Positions 26,274 through 36,065 of a stretch of DNA of 64,000 nt are shown piece after piece (the first letter of the stretch is position 1; every line of letters starts with the position of its first letter). Origin of the DNA: JAVJSU01 sp040219275. GTDB taxonomy: Bacteria; Chloroflexota; Anaerolineae; Aggregatilineales; Phototrophicaceae. The notes under the pieces were generated by a model, which searched no databases, had not been told where the DNA came from, and worked only from the letters and a program-made list of their open reading frames with translations. The stretch spans positions 186,001 through 250,000 of the forward strand of contig JAVJSU010000099.1 of assembly GCA_040219275.1 (NCBI GenBank), written 5' to 3'. Both the position numbers and the translations under genes were made by a program.

Positions 26274-26306
26274 CAAATTCCTCGTAGTTTAAAGTATCAG
26301 CGTCGA

Positions 26307-27791
26307 TTAACGCTTATCCTGTAGAAAATTGCTGGCAAATGTTAGCGCCTCATCTTCTGTTGTAATCTCTCCAACAGCTTGTTCCTCACGGATGGCATCC
26401 AGCAACTCGCCAATCATCGGACCCGGTTCTAGATTTAGCTTTTCCATGAGAGCATTACCATCCACAAGCATTGTGGGAGATACAATTTCATCATGGTGAT
26501 CGTAAAATGCGGCAAGCAACGTCCGCGCATGTTCCAATATTTTTACCCACTCGTCCTGCTTGATTTCAAACCCCACTGTACCAAGATAATCCGCCAGCGC
26601 CAGCAAAATGACACTTACACCCGTCTCGCCGAGCGTATACCAATATCTGTGCATATCACGTTTTGAATTGCGCTGAAGGTTAAGTGGTTGGGTGTGATTG
26701 CGAACTACCTTCACGAGAAGTTGCTTTTCTGCATTACTCAACCGCAAGGCTTCTGCACGTTTCGCAACAAGCTCTGCGCTATGATTCAGTGCATCTTCGG
26801 GCGAAATATCCGACTGTGTTTTGCCAGTGTCATGCAAAAGTGCGGCTAAAAGTAATACTCGCCAGCGCGCACGCCCTTCAGAAAGTTCGTCATCAATATG
26901 CGCCTGTAACTGTTGCCGATAGCGATCCAGAGACATAACGATCATACCGAGATCAAAAACAGCGGCGGTTTCATCGGTGCGGAATGGGCTAATTGTCCGC
27001 AAAACCCCCTGTAATTTCTCGGAGACAAGTAAGCTGTGTTCCCATAAATCGCGCTGGTTGATCGCTGGATACTGATAGTCATGCAAGGCGATAATTTCAG
27101 GCAATACAATACCCAGCAAGCCTAATTTATCGGCGATACGCAATGCAGAAACTGGATTTGGTAAGCCAAGTAATTTAAACAATTCATCGCGGATGCGCTC
27201 CGGCGAAGTGTTCAGCAAATCACTTCGTATAGCGCGAATACTTGCTAATGTTTCCGGCTCGATACGTGCTTTAAATTGAATGCTCTGCCGGATTCCACGT
27301 AACGCCCGCACAGGATCATCTGTGATTGCGTGTGCAGAACACTGCCGGATAATCCGCTTGATGAGGTCACTTTCGCCTTCAAGCGGATCAATTAATTGGG
27401 ACATATCGCCTTTTAGGTCAACCGCCATCGCGTTAAACGTGAAGTCACGATCTTGCAAATCAGTCACAATATCAGCACCGCGCAAACGGGCAATATCAAT
27501 CACCACTCGCCCTTCAAACGTCGTATTTAGGATAACCCGTGCAACATCACGTTCAGCATCCATGATATAAAAATCGCCGTTTATGCTATTCGCAATCCGC
27601 CTACCGAGAGCTACCGCATTTTCTGGCGTGGCAAGATCAATATCATTCAATGGACGTTGCAAGAACGCATCACGGACTGCTCCACCGACGATATAGACGG
27701 GTGTTGTGTCATCGGTAAGAAAATCTCTTAAATCGAGAATCGTATCTGACCAGAGTAAAGGACGTTGAGGTGTTTTTAACGAATATGTCAT
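26307..27791 (-). CDS. cca: CCA-adding / poly(A) polymerase family tRNA nucleotidyltransferase with HD domain
   Basis: 494 residues. The head domain YIVGGAVRDAFLQRPLNDIDLAT gives GGxxRD and the DxD metal pair. RDFTFNAMAVD and the neck motif DPVRALRGIRQS follow. A C-terminal HD domain is present (LLAALLHDTGK, RNHTQPL). Such enzymes add or repair CCA at tRNA 3' ends; some paralogues add only A or CC, and this cannot be told from sequence alone. The start overlaps the hpt stop (ATGA). Confidence 0.9.
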   Translation of the reverse strand: MTYSLKTPQRPLLWSDTILDLRDFLTDDTTPVYIVGGAVRDAFLQRPLNDIDLATPENAVALGRRIANSINGDFYIMDAERDVARVILNTTFEGRVVIDIARLRGADIVTDLQDRDFTFNAMAVDLKGDMSQLIDPLEGESDLIKRIIRQCSAHAITDDPVRALRGIRQSIQFKARIEPETLASIRAIRSDLLNTSPERIRDELFKLLGLPNPVSALRIADKLGLLGIVLPEIIALHDYQYPAINQRDLWEHSLLVSEKLQGVLRTISPFRTDETAAVFDLGMIVMSLDRYRQQLQAHIDDELSEGRARWRVLLLAALLHDTGKTQSDISPEDALNHSAELVAKRAEALRLSNAEKQLLVKVVRNHTQPLNLQRNSKRDMHRYWYTLGETGVSVILLALADYLGTVGFEIKQDEWVKILEHARTLLAAFYDHHDEIVSPTMLVDGNALMEKLNLEPGPMIGELLDAIREEQAVGEITTEDEALTFASNFLQDKR

Positions 27792-28342
27792 TCCAATGAG
27801 GATGCTTTCACAACACCGATGAACGGCAGGTTACGAAATTTTTCATCGAGATCAAGCCCGTAACCGAACACAAACTTATCCTCGATCTGAAATCCGGTGT
27901 AATCAATCGGCAGTGAAATTTCCCGACGTGAGGGTTTATCTAACAAGGTACACAGTTTTAGGCTCGCCGGTTTACGGGCTTTGAGGACATCCATGACAAA
28001 GTGAAGGGTATGTCCGCTGTCGATGATATCTTCAACGACCAGCACATGCCTGCCGACAAGATTCGCCGTCAAGTCCATATCGATACGCACATTACGCGTA
28101 CTTTCTCGCATCCCTTTGCCATAACTAGAAACCGCCATAAAATCAATCTCGTGAGGAACGACTATATGGCGGGTAAGGTCAGATAAAAACATCACCCCGC
28201 CCTTTAATATGCAGATCAGCAGAAAGTCTTCACATTCCGAATAATCTTTGGAGATTTCTTCGCCGAGACCAGCCACACGCTGAAGGAGGGTGTTTTCGTC
28301 AATCAACACTTCATGTAAGTATTTATCATAGGCATGGTTCAT
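27788..28342 (-). CDS. hpt: Hypoxanthine phosphoribosyltransferase
   Basis: 184 residues. The PRPP loop is VLVVEDIIDSGHTL, the purine-binding end is DKFVFGYGLDLDEKFRNLPFIGV, and the flexible loop is AVSSYGKGMRESTRNVRI. All are standard for bacterial HPRT, which salvages hypoxanthine and guanine with PRPP. Length is normal. It overlaps cca by 4 nt, so both are translated from one message. No strong ribosome site is visible. Confidence 0.95.
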   Translation of the reverse strand: MNHAYDKYLHEVLIDENTLLQRVAGLGEEISKDYSECEDFLLICILKGGVMFLSDLTRHIVVPHEIDFMAVSSYGKGMRESTRNVRIDMDLTANLVGRHVLVVEDIIDSGHTLHFVMDVLKARKPASLKLCTLLDKPSRREISLPIDYTGFQIEDKFVFGYGLDLDEKFRNLPFIGVVKASSLE

Positions 28343-28439
28343 GAATGGTTATTTACTCCACAGTTGAGGCAGGGATCATGAAGAGGATTATAACAAAGCA
28401 AATACAACGAGGCGATTATGGATATACTAACCTACACAA

Positions 28440-28973
28440 TTAGCGGAAAAGCACCTGTAACGCCAACCTACCCAGCAAAAACTCGTTTCCGGTTTGCAGT
28501 GGGGTAGAGACTTCTGGCTCCAGGCGTTTATCGGCGAGAAATGTCCCGTTTGTGCTATCGAGATCCGTTAGGAATAAATCATCGCCATCAAGATCAAGCC
28601 GCGCATGAATACGGGAAACGCCCCGTTCCAGCGCACCATAAGGTGTTAAATCAACATCAGGACGTTGCGCATAGGGGGATGCTTTTGGATCCATACGTCC
28701 AAGTAAAATTGAATTGTTCGTCGGCACGGGCACACGCTCAACCATGCCACGAATGACGAGGATTAATTCACGATGATCTTTTGGCAACATACCTGTTTCC
28801 GCGGCTTTTTCCCTAAGTACACGCCGTTTCTTGCCGGAAATTATCAGCGTGGTATAAGCCTTCGAAAGATCATCATCCGAAAATTCTTCACCATCATCCA
28901 ACGCCGCGTCATCCGGCTGTTCGGGTTCAGGAATATTATTTGGGCGGGTTTCGTCTTCTTGATTGCTAGCCAT
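28440..28973 (-). CDS. FHA domain protein
   Basis: 177 residues. An acidic, Asp/Glu-rich N-terminus (about 35 residues) and a charged helix lead into an FHA domain (about 75-177). Its phosphothreonine-binding marks are SILLGRMD, VSRIHARLDLDGDDLFLTDLDSTNGTFL (the SRxH and S-T-N-G-T core), and a final FLLGRLALQVLF strand. FHA domains dock on phosphothreonine proteins. No Ser/Thr kinase is in the window. AAGG lies before ATG. Divergent from the kinase-like gene at 29079. Confidence 0.93.
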   Translation of the reverse strand: MASNQEDETRPNNIPEPEQPDDAALDDGEEFSDDDLSKAYTTLIISGKKRRVLREKAAETGMLPKDHRELILVIRGMVERVPVPTNNSILLGRMDPKASPYAQRPDVDLTPYGALERGVSRIHARLDLDGDDLFLTDLDSTNGTFLADKRLEPEVSTPLQTGNEFLLGRLALQVLFR

Positions 28974-28988
28974 AAGCCTTAATTGGTC

Positions 28989-29040
28989 ATATCAGTGTTA
29001 TGATTCAACTATAACATAAGTCGTCAGTAGACGCTGATAT
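28989..29040. promoter_or_regulatory. Inverted repeats between divergent genes
   Basis: ATATCAG (28989-28995) pairs with CTGATAT (29034-29040), and inside it GTTAT (28997-29001) with ATAAC (29011-29015), in the ~105-bp gap between the FHA and uridine-kinase-like genes. Possible operator(s) or a shared control region; no -35/-10 pair is convincing. Confidence 0.3.
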
Positions 29041-29078
29041 TCTATTTTAACCTAAAATTGATCTACAGGGCAGTATAT

Positions 29079-30839
29079 ATGACAGCACTTGATAATGGTA
29101 TACAAATTTCAGATCGTCGAACCCGCATACGCGCCATCTTCGATGATCTCGGTGTCGTTTTAGAAGGTCCCATCGGAACAACCATTGGCGAATTTGTCGA
29201 TCAGGCAAAAGATTATTATAAGTCGGATGTGCCGATTATCGCCGCGATCTGTAATCGTGAATTACGCGAGTTGAGTTATCCTCTTTATGTGGACTCAGAT
29301 TTAACGCCTGTATCGCTTAAAACGAGTGACGGTGGGCGAATCTATCGGCGCTCATTGGTCATGCTGATGGCAACGGCGGCGGAAGAACTCTGGAAAGGTT
29401 CAAGAATTGAGGTTCGCTATGCCGTACCGGATGGCGGATTTTACTGCACGCGTGAGGATGCCCGTCCATTTACCGAAGCTGAATTGGCTCAATTAGAAGC
29501 GCATATGCGGCAAATCGTCACCAACGATGAACCGATCACTAAACGCACAGTGACAGTAGAAGAAGCCTACGAGACATTTCTTGCCCGTCAGGATGATGAT
29601 AAAGCTCGCCTGCTATCTCAACGAGATCGTGAGGAGCTTGTGCTCTACAAATTACGCGGACGCGAGGATTATTCGTATGGCTATATGGTGCGCTCGACAG
29701 GCGTATTGTCCTATTTTAAACTCCATTGGGACAGCAAAGGCTTTATTTTGCAGTATCCCCGAAAAGAGCATCCGCTAGACCTACTTCCTCTTCAACCATA
29801 CGATAAATTGCGCGTTATTTTCCAGCAAACGGAAGATTGGTTAACGAAGATGAATGTGGAAGATGTGGGACGGTTAAACAGCGTTACGCGCCAGAACAAT
29901 CGCATTCATGAGCTTATTCTCGTTGCCGAAGCCCTACATGAGCAACATATCGCCCGCATCGCGCTCCAAATCGCGGAAAAACATAATCAAAAAGGATTGC
30001 GCTTAGTCCTGATCGCCGGACCTTCTTCATCCGGCAAAACAACCTTCGCCAAACGTCTTGCAATTCAATTGTTGGCGCACGGATTGCGTCCCGTCACCAT
30101 AGAACTGGATAATTATTTTGTTGACCGGGATAAAACACCTAAGGATGCCGCAGGTGACTACGATTTTGAGGCTTTGGCGGCAATCAACCTACCCTTATTC
30201 AACGAACAATTGCTAGCTCTGACAAGTGGTAAACGCGTAACTACACCAAAATTTGACTTCCTCACCGGCAAAAGCATTTCTGGAAGACAAGTTCAATTTG
30301 GCGAGAATCAAATCGGCATTATTGAGGGTATTCATGGGCTTAATCCGAATCTGGTCTCTGAGGTGCCACCGGAAAAAATCTTCCGTGTCTATGTCTCTGC
30401 GCTAACACAACTTAACATTGACCGGAACAATCGCATCCCAACAACGGATGTCCGGCTGATTCGTCGTATTGTCAGGGATGCTCATCATCGTGGTTATTCT
30501 GCGGCAGATACCCTCTCGCGCTGGCAAAGTGTGCGCCGTGGAGAAAAGAACAATATTTTTCCCTACCAAGAAAACTCAGATGCCATGTTTAACTCCGCAC
30601 TCGCTTATGAACTCGCCGCATTACGTCCGATGGCAGAACCACTATTATTGCAGGTAAAATATGGCACCCGCGAGCATATTGAAGCCAAGCGGTTGTTGTC
30701 ATTTTTGGCGTGGGTACATCCGCTGTTACCGGAGTATCTAGACTATATTCCAGACACGTCTCTACTACGAGAATTCATCGGGAAATCCACTTTACAGAAT
30801 TACTTCCCGGATCATCGTGAAATATCAACTGAACTTTAG
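29079..30839 (+). CDS. TGS-like / uridine kinase-type nucleoside kinase
   Basis: About 586 residues. The N-terminal ~200 residues resemble the TGS and second additional domain of threonyl-tRNA synthetase (GTTIGEFVDQAK, AICNRELRELSYPL, AAEELWKGSRIEV, GGFYC). The C-terminal half is a P-loop kinase of the uridine kinase/phosphoribulokinase type: LIAGPSSSGKTTFAKRLAIQL for Walker A, IELDNYFVDRDKTPKDAAGDYDFE for the acceptor site, and GIIEGIHGLNP. This fusion is widespread and annotated as nucleoside kinase, though the substrate is not settled. ATG 29079 with AGGG upstream is preferred over the TTG at 29058. A strong terminator follows. Confidence 0.9.
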   Translation: MTALDNGIQISDRRTRIRAIFDDLGVVLEGPIGTTIGEFVDQAKDYYKSDVPIIAAICNRELRELSYPLYVDSDLTPVSLKTSDGGRIYRRSLVMLMATAAEELWKGSRIEVRYAVPDGGFYCTREDARPFTEAELAQLEAHMRQIVTNDEPITKRTVTVEEAYETFLARQDDDKARLLSQRDREELVLYKLRGREDYSYGYMVRSTGVLSYFKLHWDSKGFILQYPRKEHPLDLLPLQPYDKLRVIFQQTEDWLTKMNVEDVGRLNSVTRQNNRIHELILVAEALHEQHIARIALQIAEKHNQKGLRLVLIAGPSSSGKTTFAKRLAIQLLAHGLRPVTIELDNYFVDRDKTPKDAAGDYDFEALAAINLPLFNEQLLALTSGKRVTTPKFDFLTGKSISGRQVQFGENQIGIIEGIHGLNPNLVSEVPPEKIFRVYVSALTQLNIDRNNRIPTTDVRLIRRIVRDAHHRGYSAADTLSRWQSVRRGEKNNIFPYQENSDAMFNSALAYELAALRPMAEPLLLQVKYGTREHIEAKRLLSFLAWVHPLLPEYLDYIPDTSLLREFIGKSTLQNYFPDHREISTEL

Positions 30840-30894
30840 CATCTCAATTAGAGACGTAAACGTTGCGTTTTCTAAAATAGTTGGCAAATCAACG

Positions 30895-30933
30895 AACATG
30901 CCCGTCTCATAAAAACAGACGGGCATGTTTTTT
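30895..30933. terminator. Bidirectional intrinsic terminator
   Basis: AACATGCCCGTCT (30895-30907) pairs perfectly with AGACGGGCATGTT (30917-30929), 9-nt loop, followed by T's to 30933 on the plus strand. It lies between the convergent kinase-like gene and the DAHP synthase gene. The U-run is good on the plus strand and weaker on the minus strand. Confidence 0.92.
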
Positions 30934-30946
30934 GAGAACGAGTCTG

Positions 30947-32014
30947 TTACATACTTTCCAGCACATCCATCAGTTCATTGAATTGGGGAATAGTCAATTG
31001 CTGTTTGGCATCGCTCATCGCTACCGCGGGATTCGGGTGAACTTCGACCATCAAGCCGTCTGCGCCAATGGCTTTTGCCGCTTTTGCCAACGGTATAGCA
31101 AGGTCGCTCCGCCCTGCCGAGTGGGAAACATCAATAATAATCGGCAAATGGGTTTCCATCTTAATCAACGGAACTGCACTAATATCGAGTGTCGCACGCG
31201 TCATGGTCTCGAATGTACGAATGCCACGTTCCATAAAGATCACATTCGGGTTACCACTGCTGACGATATATTCCGCCGCATACAACCATTCCTTTATGTT
31301 CGATCCAAAGCTACGTTTCAATACAACAGGTTGTTTGACCTTACCCAATGCACGGAGCAAGTAGCTATTCTGCATATTGCGCGCACCAACCCAGAAAACA
31401 TCCACATAATCGGACATCATCGGAATCAGTGACATATCCATGACTTCACTTACCACCAACATCTTATATTTATTGGCGACCTGACGGGCAATTTGCAAAC
31501 CCGGCTCACCCAACCCCTGAAAATCATAGGGGGAGGTACGTGGCTTATACGCCATACCGCGCATGAGTTTCACGCCACGTTCTGCCAGTGCCGCCCCTAC
31601 TTCGTCCATTTGTTCAAGGCTTTCCACCGCACATGAACCGGCAATCATCTGGAAATCACCGTTGCCAAGTTCTGTACCATCGGGCAATGTGATAACCGTC
31701 TTATCTGCCTTAAATTTCCGTTGCACCAGCATATTAGCGCGTGCTTCGGTTTCTTCCAGCGATAAGGTCGCACGGAAAATTTCTTTAAACAATGCTTTGA
31801 TGGTTTCGTTGCTGAACGGACCTTGATTTGCCTGTTCAAGCGCCACAAACATTTGTGCCTCACGTTGTGGATCGTAAAAGCGCGTGCCGATTTCTGATTG
31901 CACTTTGCCGATTTCTGACGCGACGGTGGCTCGCTGACTTAACAGGTCAAGAATTTTCAGATTAATATCATCAATTTCACCGCGTAATTCCGACAGACGA
32001 TTCTGTGCTGACAT
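30947..32014 (-). CDS. aroG: Chorismate mutase - DAHP synthase fusion
   Basis: 355 residues. The N-terminal ~85 residues are an AroQ-type chorismate mutase (LRGEIDDINLKILDLLSQRATVASEIG, then YDPQREAQM). The rest is a type I-beta (KDO8P-like) DAHP synthase: MIAGSCAVES, KLMRGMAYKPRTSPYDFQG, VLKRSFGSNIKEW and IIDVSHSAGRSDL. It condenses PEP and erythrose-4-phosphate at the entry of the shikimate pathway; in such fusions the mutase part commonly mediates feedback by prephenate or chorismate. The ATG at 32014 has GAGAGGGG before it; the open frame runs 18 codons further up but lacks support. Gene symbol is by function only. Confidence 0.95.
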   Translation of the reverse strand: MSAQNRLSELRGEIDDINLKILDLLSQRATVASEIGKVQSEIGTRFYDPQREAQMFVALEQANQGPFSNETIKALFKEIFRATLSLEETEARANMLVQRKFKADKTVITLPDGTELGNGDFQMIAGSCAVESLEQMDEVGAALAERGVKLMRGMAYKPRTSPYDFQGLGEPGLQIARQVANKYKMLVVSEVMDMSLIPMMSDYVDVFWVGARNMQNSYLLRALGKVKQPVVLKRSFGSNIKEWLYAAEYIVSSGNPNVIFMERGIRTFETMTRATLDISAVPLIKMETHLPIIIDVSHSAGRSDLAIPLAKAAKAIGADGLMVEVHPNPAVAMSDAKQQLTIPQFNELMDVLESM

Positions 32015-32055
32015 GAGTCCCCTCTCAATTTGCCAATAGTGATTAATTTGGAATC

Positions 32056-32093
32056 TAAAAACGCGCACATTGTACCTGACGTGCGCGTTTTTA
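32056..32093 (-). terminator. Intrinsic terminator behind the 228-aa membrane protein gene
   Basis: TAAAAACGCGCAC (32056-32068) and GTGCGCGTTTTTA (32081-32093) are perfect 13-bp arms around a 12-nt loop. On the minus strand the hairpin ends in TTTTTA, which fits termination of the gene at 32122-32808 before the DAHP synthase gene begins. Confidence 0.85.
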
Positions 32094-32095
32094 TC

Positions 32096-32112
32096 TGCCG
32101 TGAATTACGGCA
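32096..32112. repeat. Short palindrome next to the terminator
   Basis: TGCCGT-GAATT-ACGGCA, 6-bp perfect arms, lies 9 bp beyond the stop codon of the 228-aa gene and just before its terminator. It could be a second 3' hairpin or an operator for the DAHP synthase gene, about 80 bp downstream on the minus strand. Confidence 0.35.
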
Positions 32113-32121
32113 AATATGCTA

Positions 32122-32808
32122 TTATCGTTTAGAACCTAAACCAGATGCAACTCGCCATGCCGCCGAAACCGCTAAAATAATCCATAATAGATCAAATGCT
32201 GAGAATAACGCTAGCTCACGATTGCCGCCAAATTCAACAAAATAGTCCCACAGTTCTTGGCTCAGTGGGTCAATTTTGGGGAAATCCTCACGTAACAGCA
32301 TATAAAATGTCGCATATTTACCGATAAATATACCAAGCAAGCTACACACAACGGCGATAAATCCGATTGAAACGTTTTTGTTTTGGGCGAACGTAGATGC
32401 GAAATAACCGGTGATGAATCCAACACCAACCGCCGCATAGCCAATCTCAAAATTGGTTTCGATGACGATTGTCGCCCAAATGATCCCAGTGATAACCGCA
32501 CCAATAATCCCACCGAGCAATGCCATGACATTTGGCATTATATCTACCGGAGCAACTGGAGCGATCAAACCAAGCGATGCTATATTCGCAACATTATCGA
32601 GTGACATCTTATAATCGGCTTGTTTCTGGAAGGTTACTGATGCCTCCTGAACCTTTTCAAAGGCTTGTGACGGTGAAATAAAATTCAACGTCTCCAACCA
32701 CGCTTGCGCCGTCGGGTGATCCATTCGTTCAAGCACAACGCGTGCCTCATCATATCGTTTTGATTTAATGAGGTCGCGCGCTGTATTCAATCGTTCATTC
32801 GTTAGCAT
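32122..32808 (-). CDS. Membrane protein with a short TPR-like N-terminus (228 aa)
   Basis: The first ~45 residues (NTARDLIKSKRYDEARVVLERMDHPTAQAWLETL) form a TPR-like pair of helices. After a charged linker there are about four membrane helices, including GVGFITGYFASTFAQ, a glycine-rich segment that recurs in membrane proteins with paired small-residue helices. The C-terminus returns to the cytoplasm with basic residues. Combination of a TPR piece and a membrane core is shared with the 12-14 kb genes. Function unknown. Confidence 0.75.
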   Translation of the reverse strand: MLTNERLNTARDLIKSKRYDEARVVLERMDHPTAQAWLETLNFISPSQAFEKVQEASVTFQKQADYKMSLDNVANIASLGLIAPVAPVDIMPNVMALLGGIIGAVITGIIWATIVIETNFEIGYAAVGVGFITGYFASTFAQNKNVSIGFIAVVCSLLGIFIGKYATFYMLLREDFPKIDPLSQELWDYFVEFGGNRELALFSAFDLLWIILAVSAAWRVASGLGSKR

Positions 32809-32861
32809 GGTATATTGCCCTCTTGTTCCTATTTATGGGCGATCTTTATGCTGGCGATGTG

Positions 32862-35800
32862 CTAAGGAACCATCGCATGGTGCTTTTGTAAACTCTCTAC
32901 AGTCAAAGGCTTTTCACGTAAAGCTTTAATCCCCTGCACGGATGCCATCGCCGCGCTAAGTGTTGTGATGAGTGGAATACCATAGAGATGTGATGTTGCA
33001 CGAATAACCGCCCCATCTTCATGCGCCTGCCCACCAAGTGGCGTATTGATAATTAAGTCAATTTCACCCGCCGCCATCGCATCAATAATGTGCGGCGATC
33101 CCTGTTTCACCTTATTGACCGATGTCACGGGCAAACCGATCATTTCCAGCCATTTTGCTGTACCGGGTGTCGCCATCAAGTTAAAACCCATTGTATGCAA
33201 GTCGCGGGCGATTTTACCCACAGCGCCTTTATCATAATCATTAACGCTGATGCAAACCGTTCCCGCTGTCGGCAGAGCAACATTAGTGGACATCTGTGCT
33301 TTAACGAAGGCATGACCAAAACTCGGCGCATGTCCCATCACTTCGCCAGTAGAGCGCATCTCAGGTCCAAGCCGCGCATCCACGCCAGGGAATTTCTGGA
33401 ATGGCAATACCGCCTCTTTGACGAAGAACCCATTGACTGTCGGTTGTTCAAGGAAATCCAAGTCCGCTAGTGTTTTGCCAGCTGTGATCTGCGCCGCATA
33501 ACTCGCCAGAGGAAAGCCTACTGCCTTGCTCACAAATGGCACCGTTCTGCTCGAGCGTGGATTCACTTCCAGCACGTAAACAACATCCTCTTTCACCGCA
33601 AACTGAATGTTGAATAAGCCTTTGACCTTCAGCGATTTACCGATGCGTTGGGTGTATTCATGAATGATTTCAAGGTGATAGGCGCTGATTTTATACGGTG
33701 GTAGCACACAGGCGGAGTCACCACTATGCACGCCTGCTTCTTCGATATGTTGCATAATGCCGCCAATGGTTACGTGCTCACCATCGCCGAGGGCATCAAC
33801 ATCAACTTCAAACGCATCGTCGAGGAATTGGTCAATCAGCACCGGATGTCCTGTCCACTCTACATGGGTGTCCAGCCAATTCACCAGCATCCCTTCGTCA
33901 AAAACAATCGCCATGCCCCGCCCGCCAAGCACATAACTTGGACGCACCAGCACCGGATAGCCGATTTTTTCCGCCGCTTGCAAGGCTTCTTCACGATTCA
34001 TAACCGTCGCACCAGCGGGTTGCTGAATGTCGAGTTCGCGCATCAACACATTGAATTGTTCACGATCTTCGGCGAGATCAATCGTATCTACAGAAGTTCC
34101 CCAGATGGGCGCACCAGCTTCTTCTAGCGCACGGGCGATGTTCAGTGGTGTTTGCCCGCCAAATTGCACCAGCACCCCGTCAGGCTTCTCTACATCAATG
34201 ATGTTGAGCACATCTTCAACCGTCAACGGCTCAAAATACAAGCGATCTGCCGTATCATAATCGGTGCTGACCGTTTCCGGATTGCAGTTCACCATGATCG
34301 TTTCATAACCGAGCTTCTTCAGCGCGAAACAGGCATGAACACAACAATAATCAAATTCAATCCCCTGCCCGATGCGGTTCGGTCCGCCACCAAGCACCAT
34401 GACCTTTTTCGCTTGCGTCGGGAAAGACTCACTGTCTTCCTCGTACGTCGAATATAGATACGGCGTATGGGCTTCAAATTCCGCCGCGCAAGTATCAACG
34501 CGATAATAATTTGCTACCACACCCAACGATTTACGCCGCGCCCGAACATCCATTTCTTCTGCACTAATGAGTTGGGCAATGTAAGCATCGCTAAAGCCGT
34601 TGGATTTCAAAAGTTGAAAATCAGCTTTATCAAGCTGATCCAGCGTCAAATGTTTGACGAGAACGCGCTTTTGAATATCCATCAGGTCGACCATCTGCTG
34701 AACAAACCAGGGATCAAAACGCGTTTCCTTGATGATTTCTTCCGGCGAAACACCATCAGATAATGCCGCCGCCACCTGAGACAGTCGTTGCGCGGTAGGC
34801 ACTTTCAGCGATGTAGGCGGAACATGCTCTAATTTACTGCCAAAACCATTGATTCCAATATCAAGCGAGCGCACTGCTTTCTGGAGCGACTCGCTAAACG
34901 TCCGCCCGATAGCCATCACCTCGCCTACCGCTTTCATTTGCGGACCGAGCACTTCATCTACGCCTTCAAATTTTGCAAAGTCCCAGCGCGGAATTTTGAC
35001 GACAACATAATCTAATGACGGTTCAAAGCTCGCAGGAGTAACCTGTGTAATGTCATTCGGGATTTCATCCAGCGAAAAGCCAACCGCAACCAACGCCGCG
35101 ATCTTGGCAATCGGGAAACCAGTCGCCTTGCTTGCCAGCGCGGACGAACGCGACACACGCGGGTTCATCTCAATCACATAGACTTCGCCATCATCAGGGC
35201 TGATGGCATATTGAACATTCGCACCACCTGTCGCCAGACCGACCTTATCAAAAATTGCTTTCGCCATATCACGCAGACGTTGCAACTCTTTATCGGTCAG
35301 CGTTTGTGCTGGCGCAACTGTGATGCTATCGCCAGTGTGTACGCCCATCGGATCGAGATTTTCAATGGTGCAGACGACCACGAAATTGCCGTTGCCATCG
35401 CGCATAATTTCGAGTTCATATTCTTTCCAGCCGAGCAGACTCATATCAATGAGCACCTGCCCAACCGGACTTTGCTTGATGCCGTTGCGCGCAATCTCAC
35501 GCAATCCTGCTTCGTCATAGGCTACCCCGCCCCCACTCCCGCCGAGCGTAAACGATGGACGCACGAGTACCGGATAGCCAATCGTATTGGCATAATTGAC
35601 GGCTTGCTCAACTGTTTTCACGACCTCACTCGGCGGTGATTGCAAACCGATTTCAGTCATCGCATCTTTGAATAATTGGCGATCTTCTGCCAACAAGATG
35701 CTATTCATGGACGCGCCGATGAGTTCCACGCCGTACTTTTCCAGAATACCCTGTTCCTCTAAAAGTAGAGAGAGGTTCAGCGCGGTTTGCCCGCCAACCG

Positions 35801-36065
35801 TCGGTAAGAGTGCATCCGGTCTCTCTTTAGCGATGATTTGCTCGCACATTTCCGGTGTGAGCGGCTCAACATAGGTCGCATCGGCAAATTCGGGGTCGGT
35901 CATGATGGTTGCCGGATTGCTATTGACCAGCACGATGCGATACCCCTGCGCCCGAAGGACTTTACATGCCTGCACGCCGGAATAATCAAATTCACAGGCT
36001 TGCCCGATCACAATCGGACCGGAGCCTATGACCATAATTGTTTTGATGTCAGTTCTTTTTGGCAT
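32862..36065 (-). CDS. carB: Carbamoyl-phosphate synthase large subunit
   Basis: 1067 residues, the normal length. Two homologous halves can be followed: MVIGSGPIVIGQACEFDYSG at the start and KVMVLGGGPNRIGQGIEFDYCC midway, each with ATP-grasp motifs (VRPSFTLGGSGGG; VRPSYVLGGRGMA). The C-terminal MGS-like allosteric domain (about 935-1067) includes FNLMATPGTAKWL and DLIINTPLGG. It makes carbamoyl phosphate from bicarbonate, ammonia supplied by CarA and 2 ATP, for arginine and pyrimidines. Its ATG shares one base with the stop of the preceding small ORF (TAATG), so translation is coupled. It is the last gene of the arginine operon. Confidence 0.98.
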   Translation of the reverse strand: MPKRTDIKTIMVIGSGPIVIGQACEFDYSGVQACKVLRAQGYRIVLVNSNPATIMTDPEFADATYVEPLTPEMCEQIIAKERPDALLPTVGGQTALNLSLLLEEQGILEKYGVELIGASMNSILLAEDRQLFKDAMTEIGLQSPPSEVVKTVEQAVNYANTIGYPVLVRPSFTLGGSGGGVAYDEAGLREIARNGIKQSPVGQVLIDMSLLGWKEYELEIMRDGNGNFVVVCTIENLDPMGVHTGDSITVAPAQTLTDKELQRLRDMAKAIFDKVGLATGGANVQYAISPDDGEVYVIEMNPRVSRSSALASKATGFPIAKIAALVAVGFSLDEIPNDITQVTPASFEPSLDYVVVKIPRWDFAKFEGVDEVLGPQMKAVGEVMAIGRTFSESLQKAVRSLDIGINGFGSKLEHVPPTSLKVPTAQRLSQVAAALSDGVSPEEIIKETRFDPWFVQQMVDLMDIQKRVLVKHLTLDQLDKADFQLLKSNGFSDAYIAQLISAEEMDVRARRKSLGVVANYYRVDTCAAEFEAHTPYLYSTYEEDSESFPTQAKKVMVLGGGPNRIGQGIEFDYCCVHACFALKKLGYETIMVNCNPETVSTDYDTADRLYFEPLTVEDVLNIIDVEKPDGVLVQFGGQTPLNIARALEEAGAPIWGTSVDTIDLAEDREQFNVLMRELDIQQPAGATVMNREEALQAAEKIGYPVLVRPSYVLGGRGMAIVFDEGMLVNWLDTHVEWTGHPVLIDQFLDDAFEVDVDALGDGEHVTIGGIMQHIEEAGVHSGDSACVLPPYKISAYHLEIIHEYTQRIGKSLKVKGLFNIQFAVKEDVVYVLEVNPRSSRTVPFVSKAVGFPLASYAAQITAGKTLADLDFLEQPTVNGFFVKEAVLPFQKFPGVDARLGPEMRSTGEVMGHAPSFGHAFVKAQMSTNVALPTAGTVCISVNDYDKGAVGKIARDLHTMGFNLMATPGTAKWLEMIGLPVTSVNKVKQGSPHIIDAMAAGEIDLIINTPLGGQAHEDGAVIRATSHLYGIPLITTLSAAMASVQGIKALREKPLTVESLQKHHAMVP

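Noticed and set aside
30881..31432. 183-codon plus-strand frame opposite the DAHP synthase gene
   Set aside because: It starts inside the terminator hairpin and runs against a clear enzyme gene.
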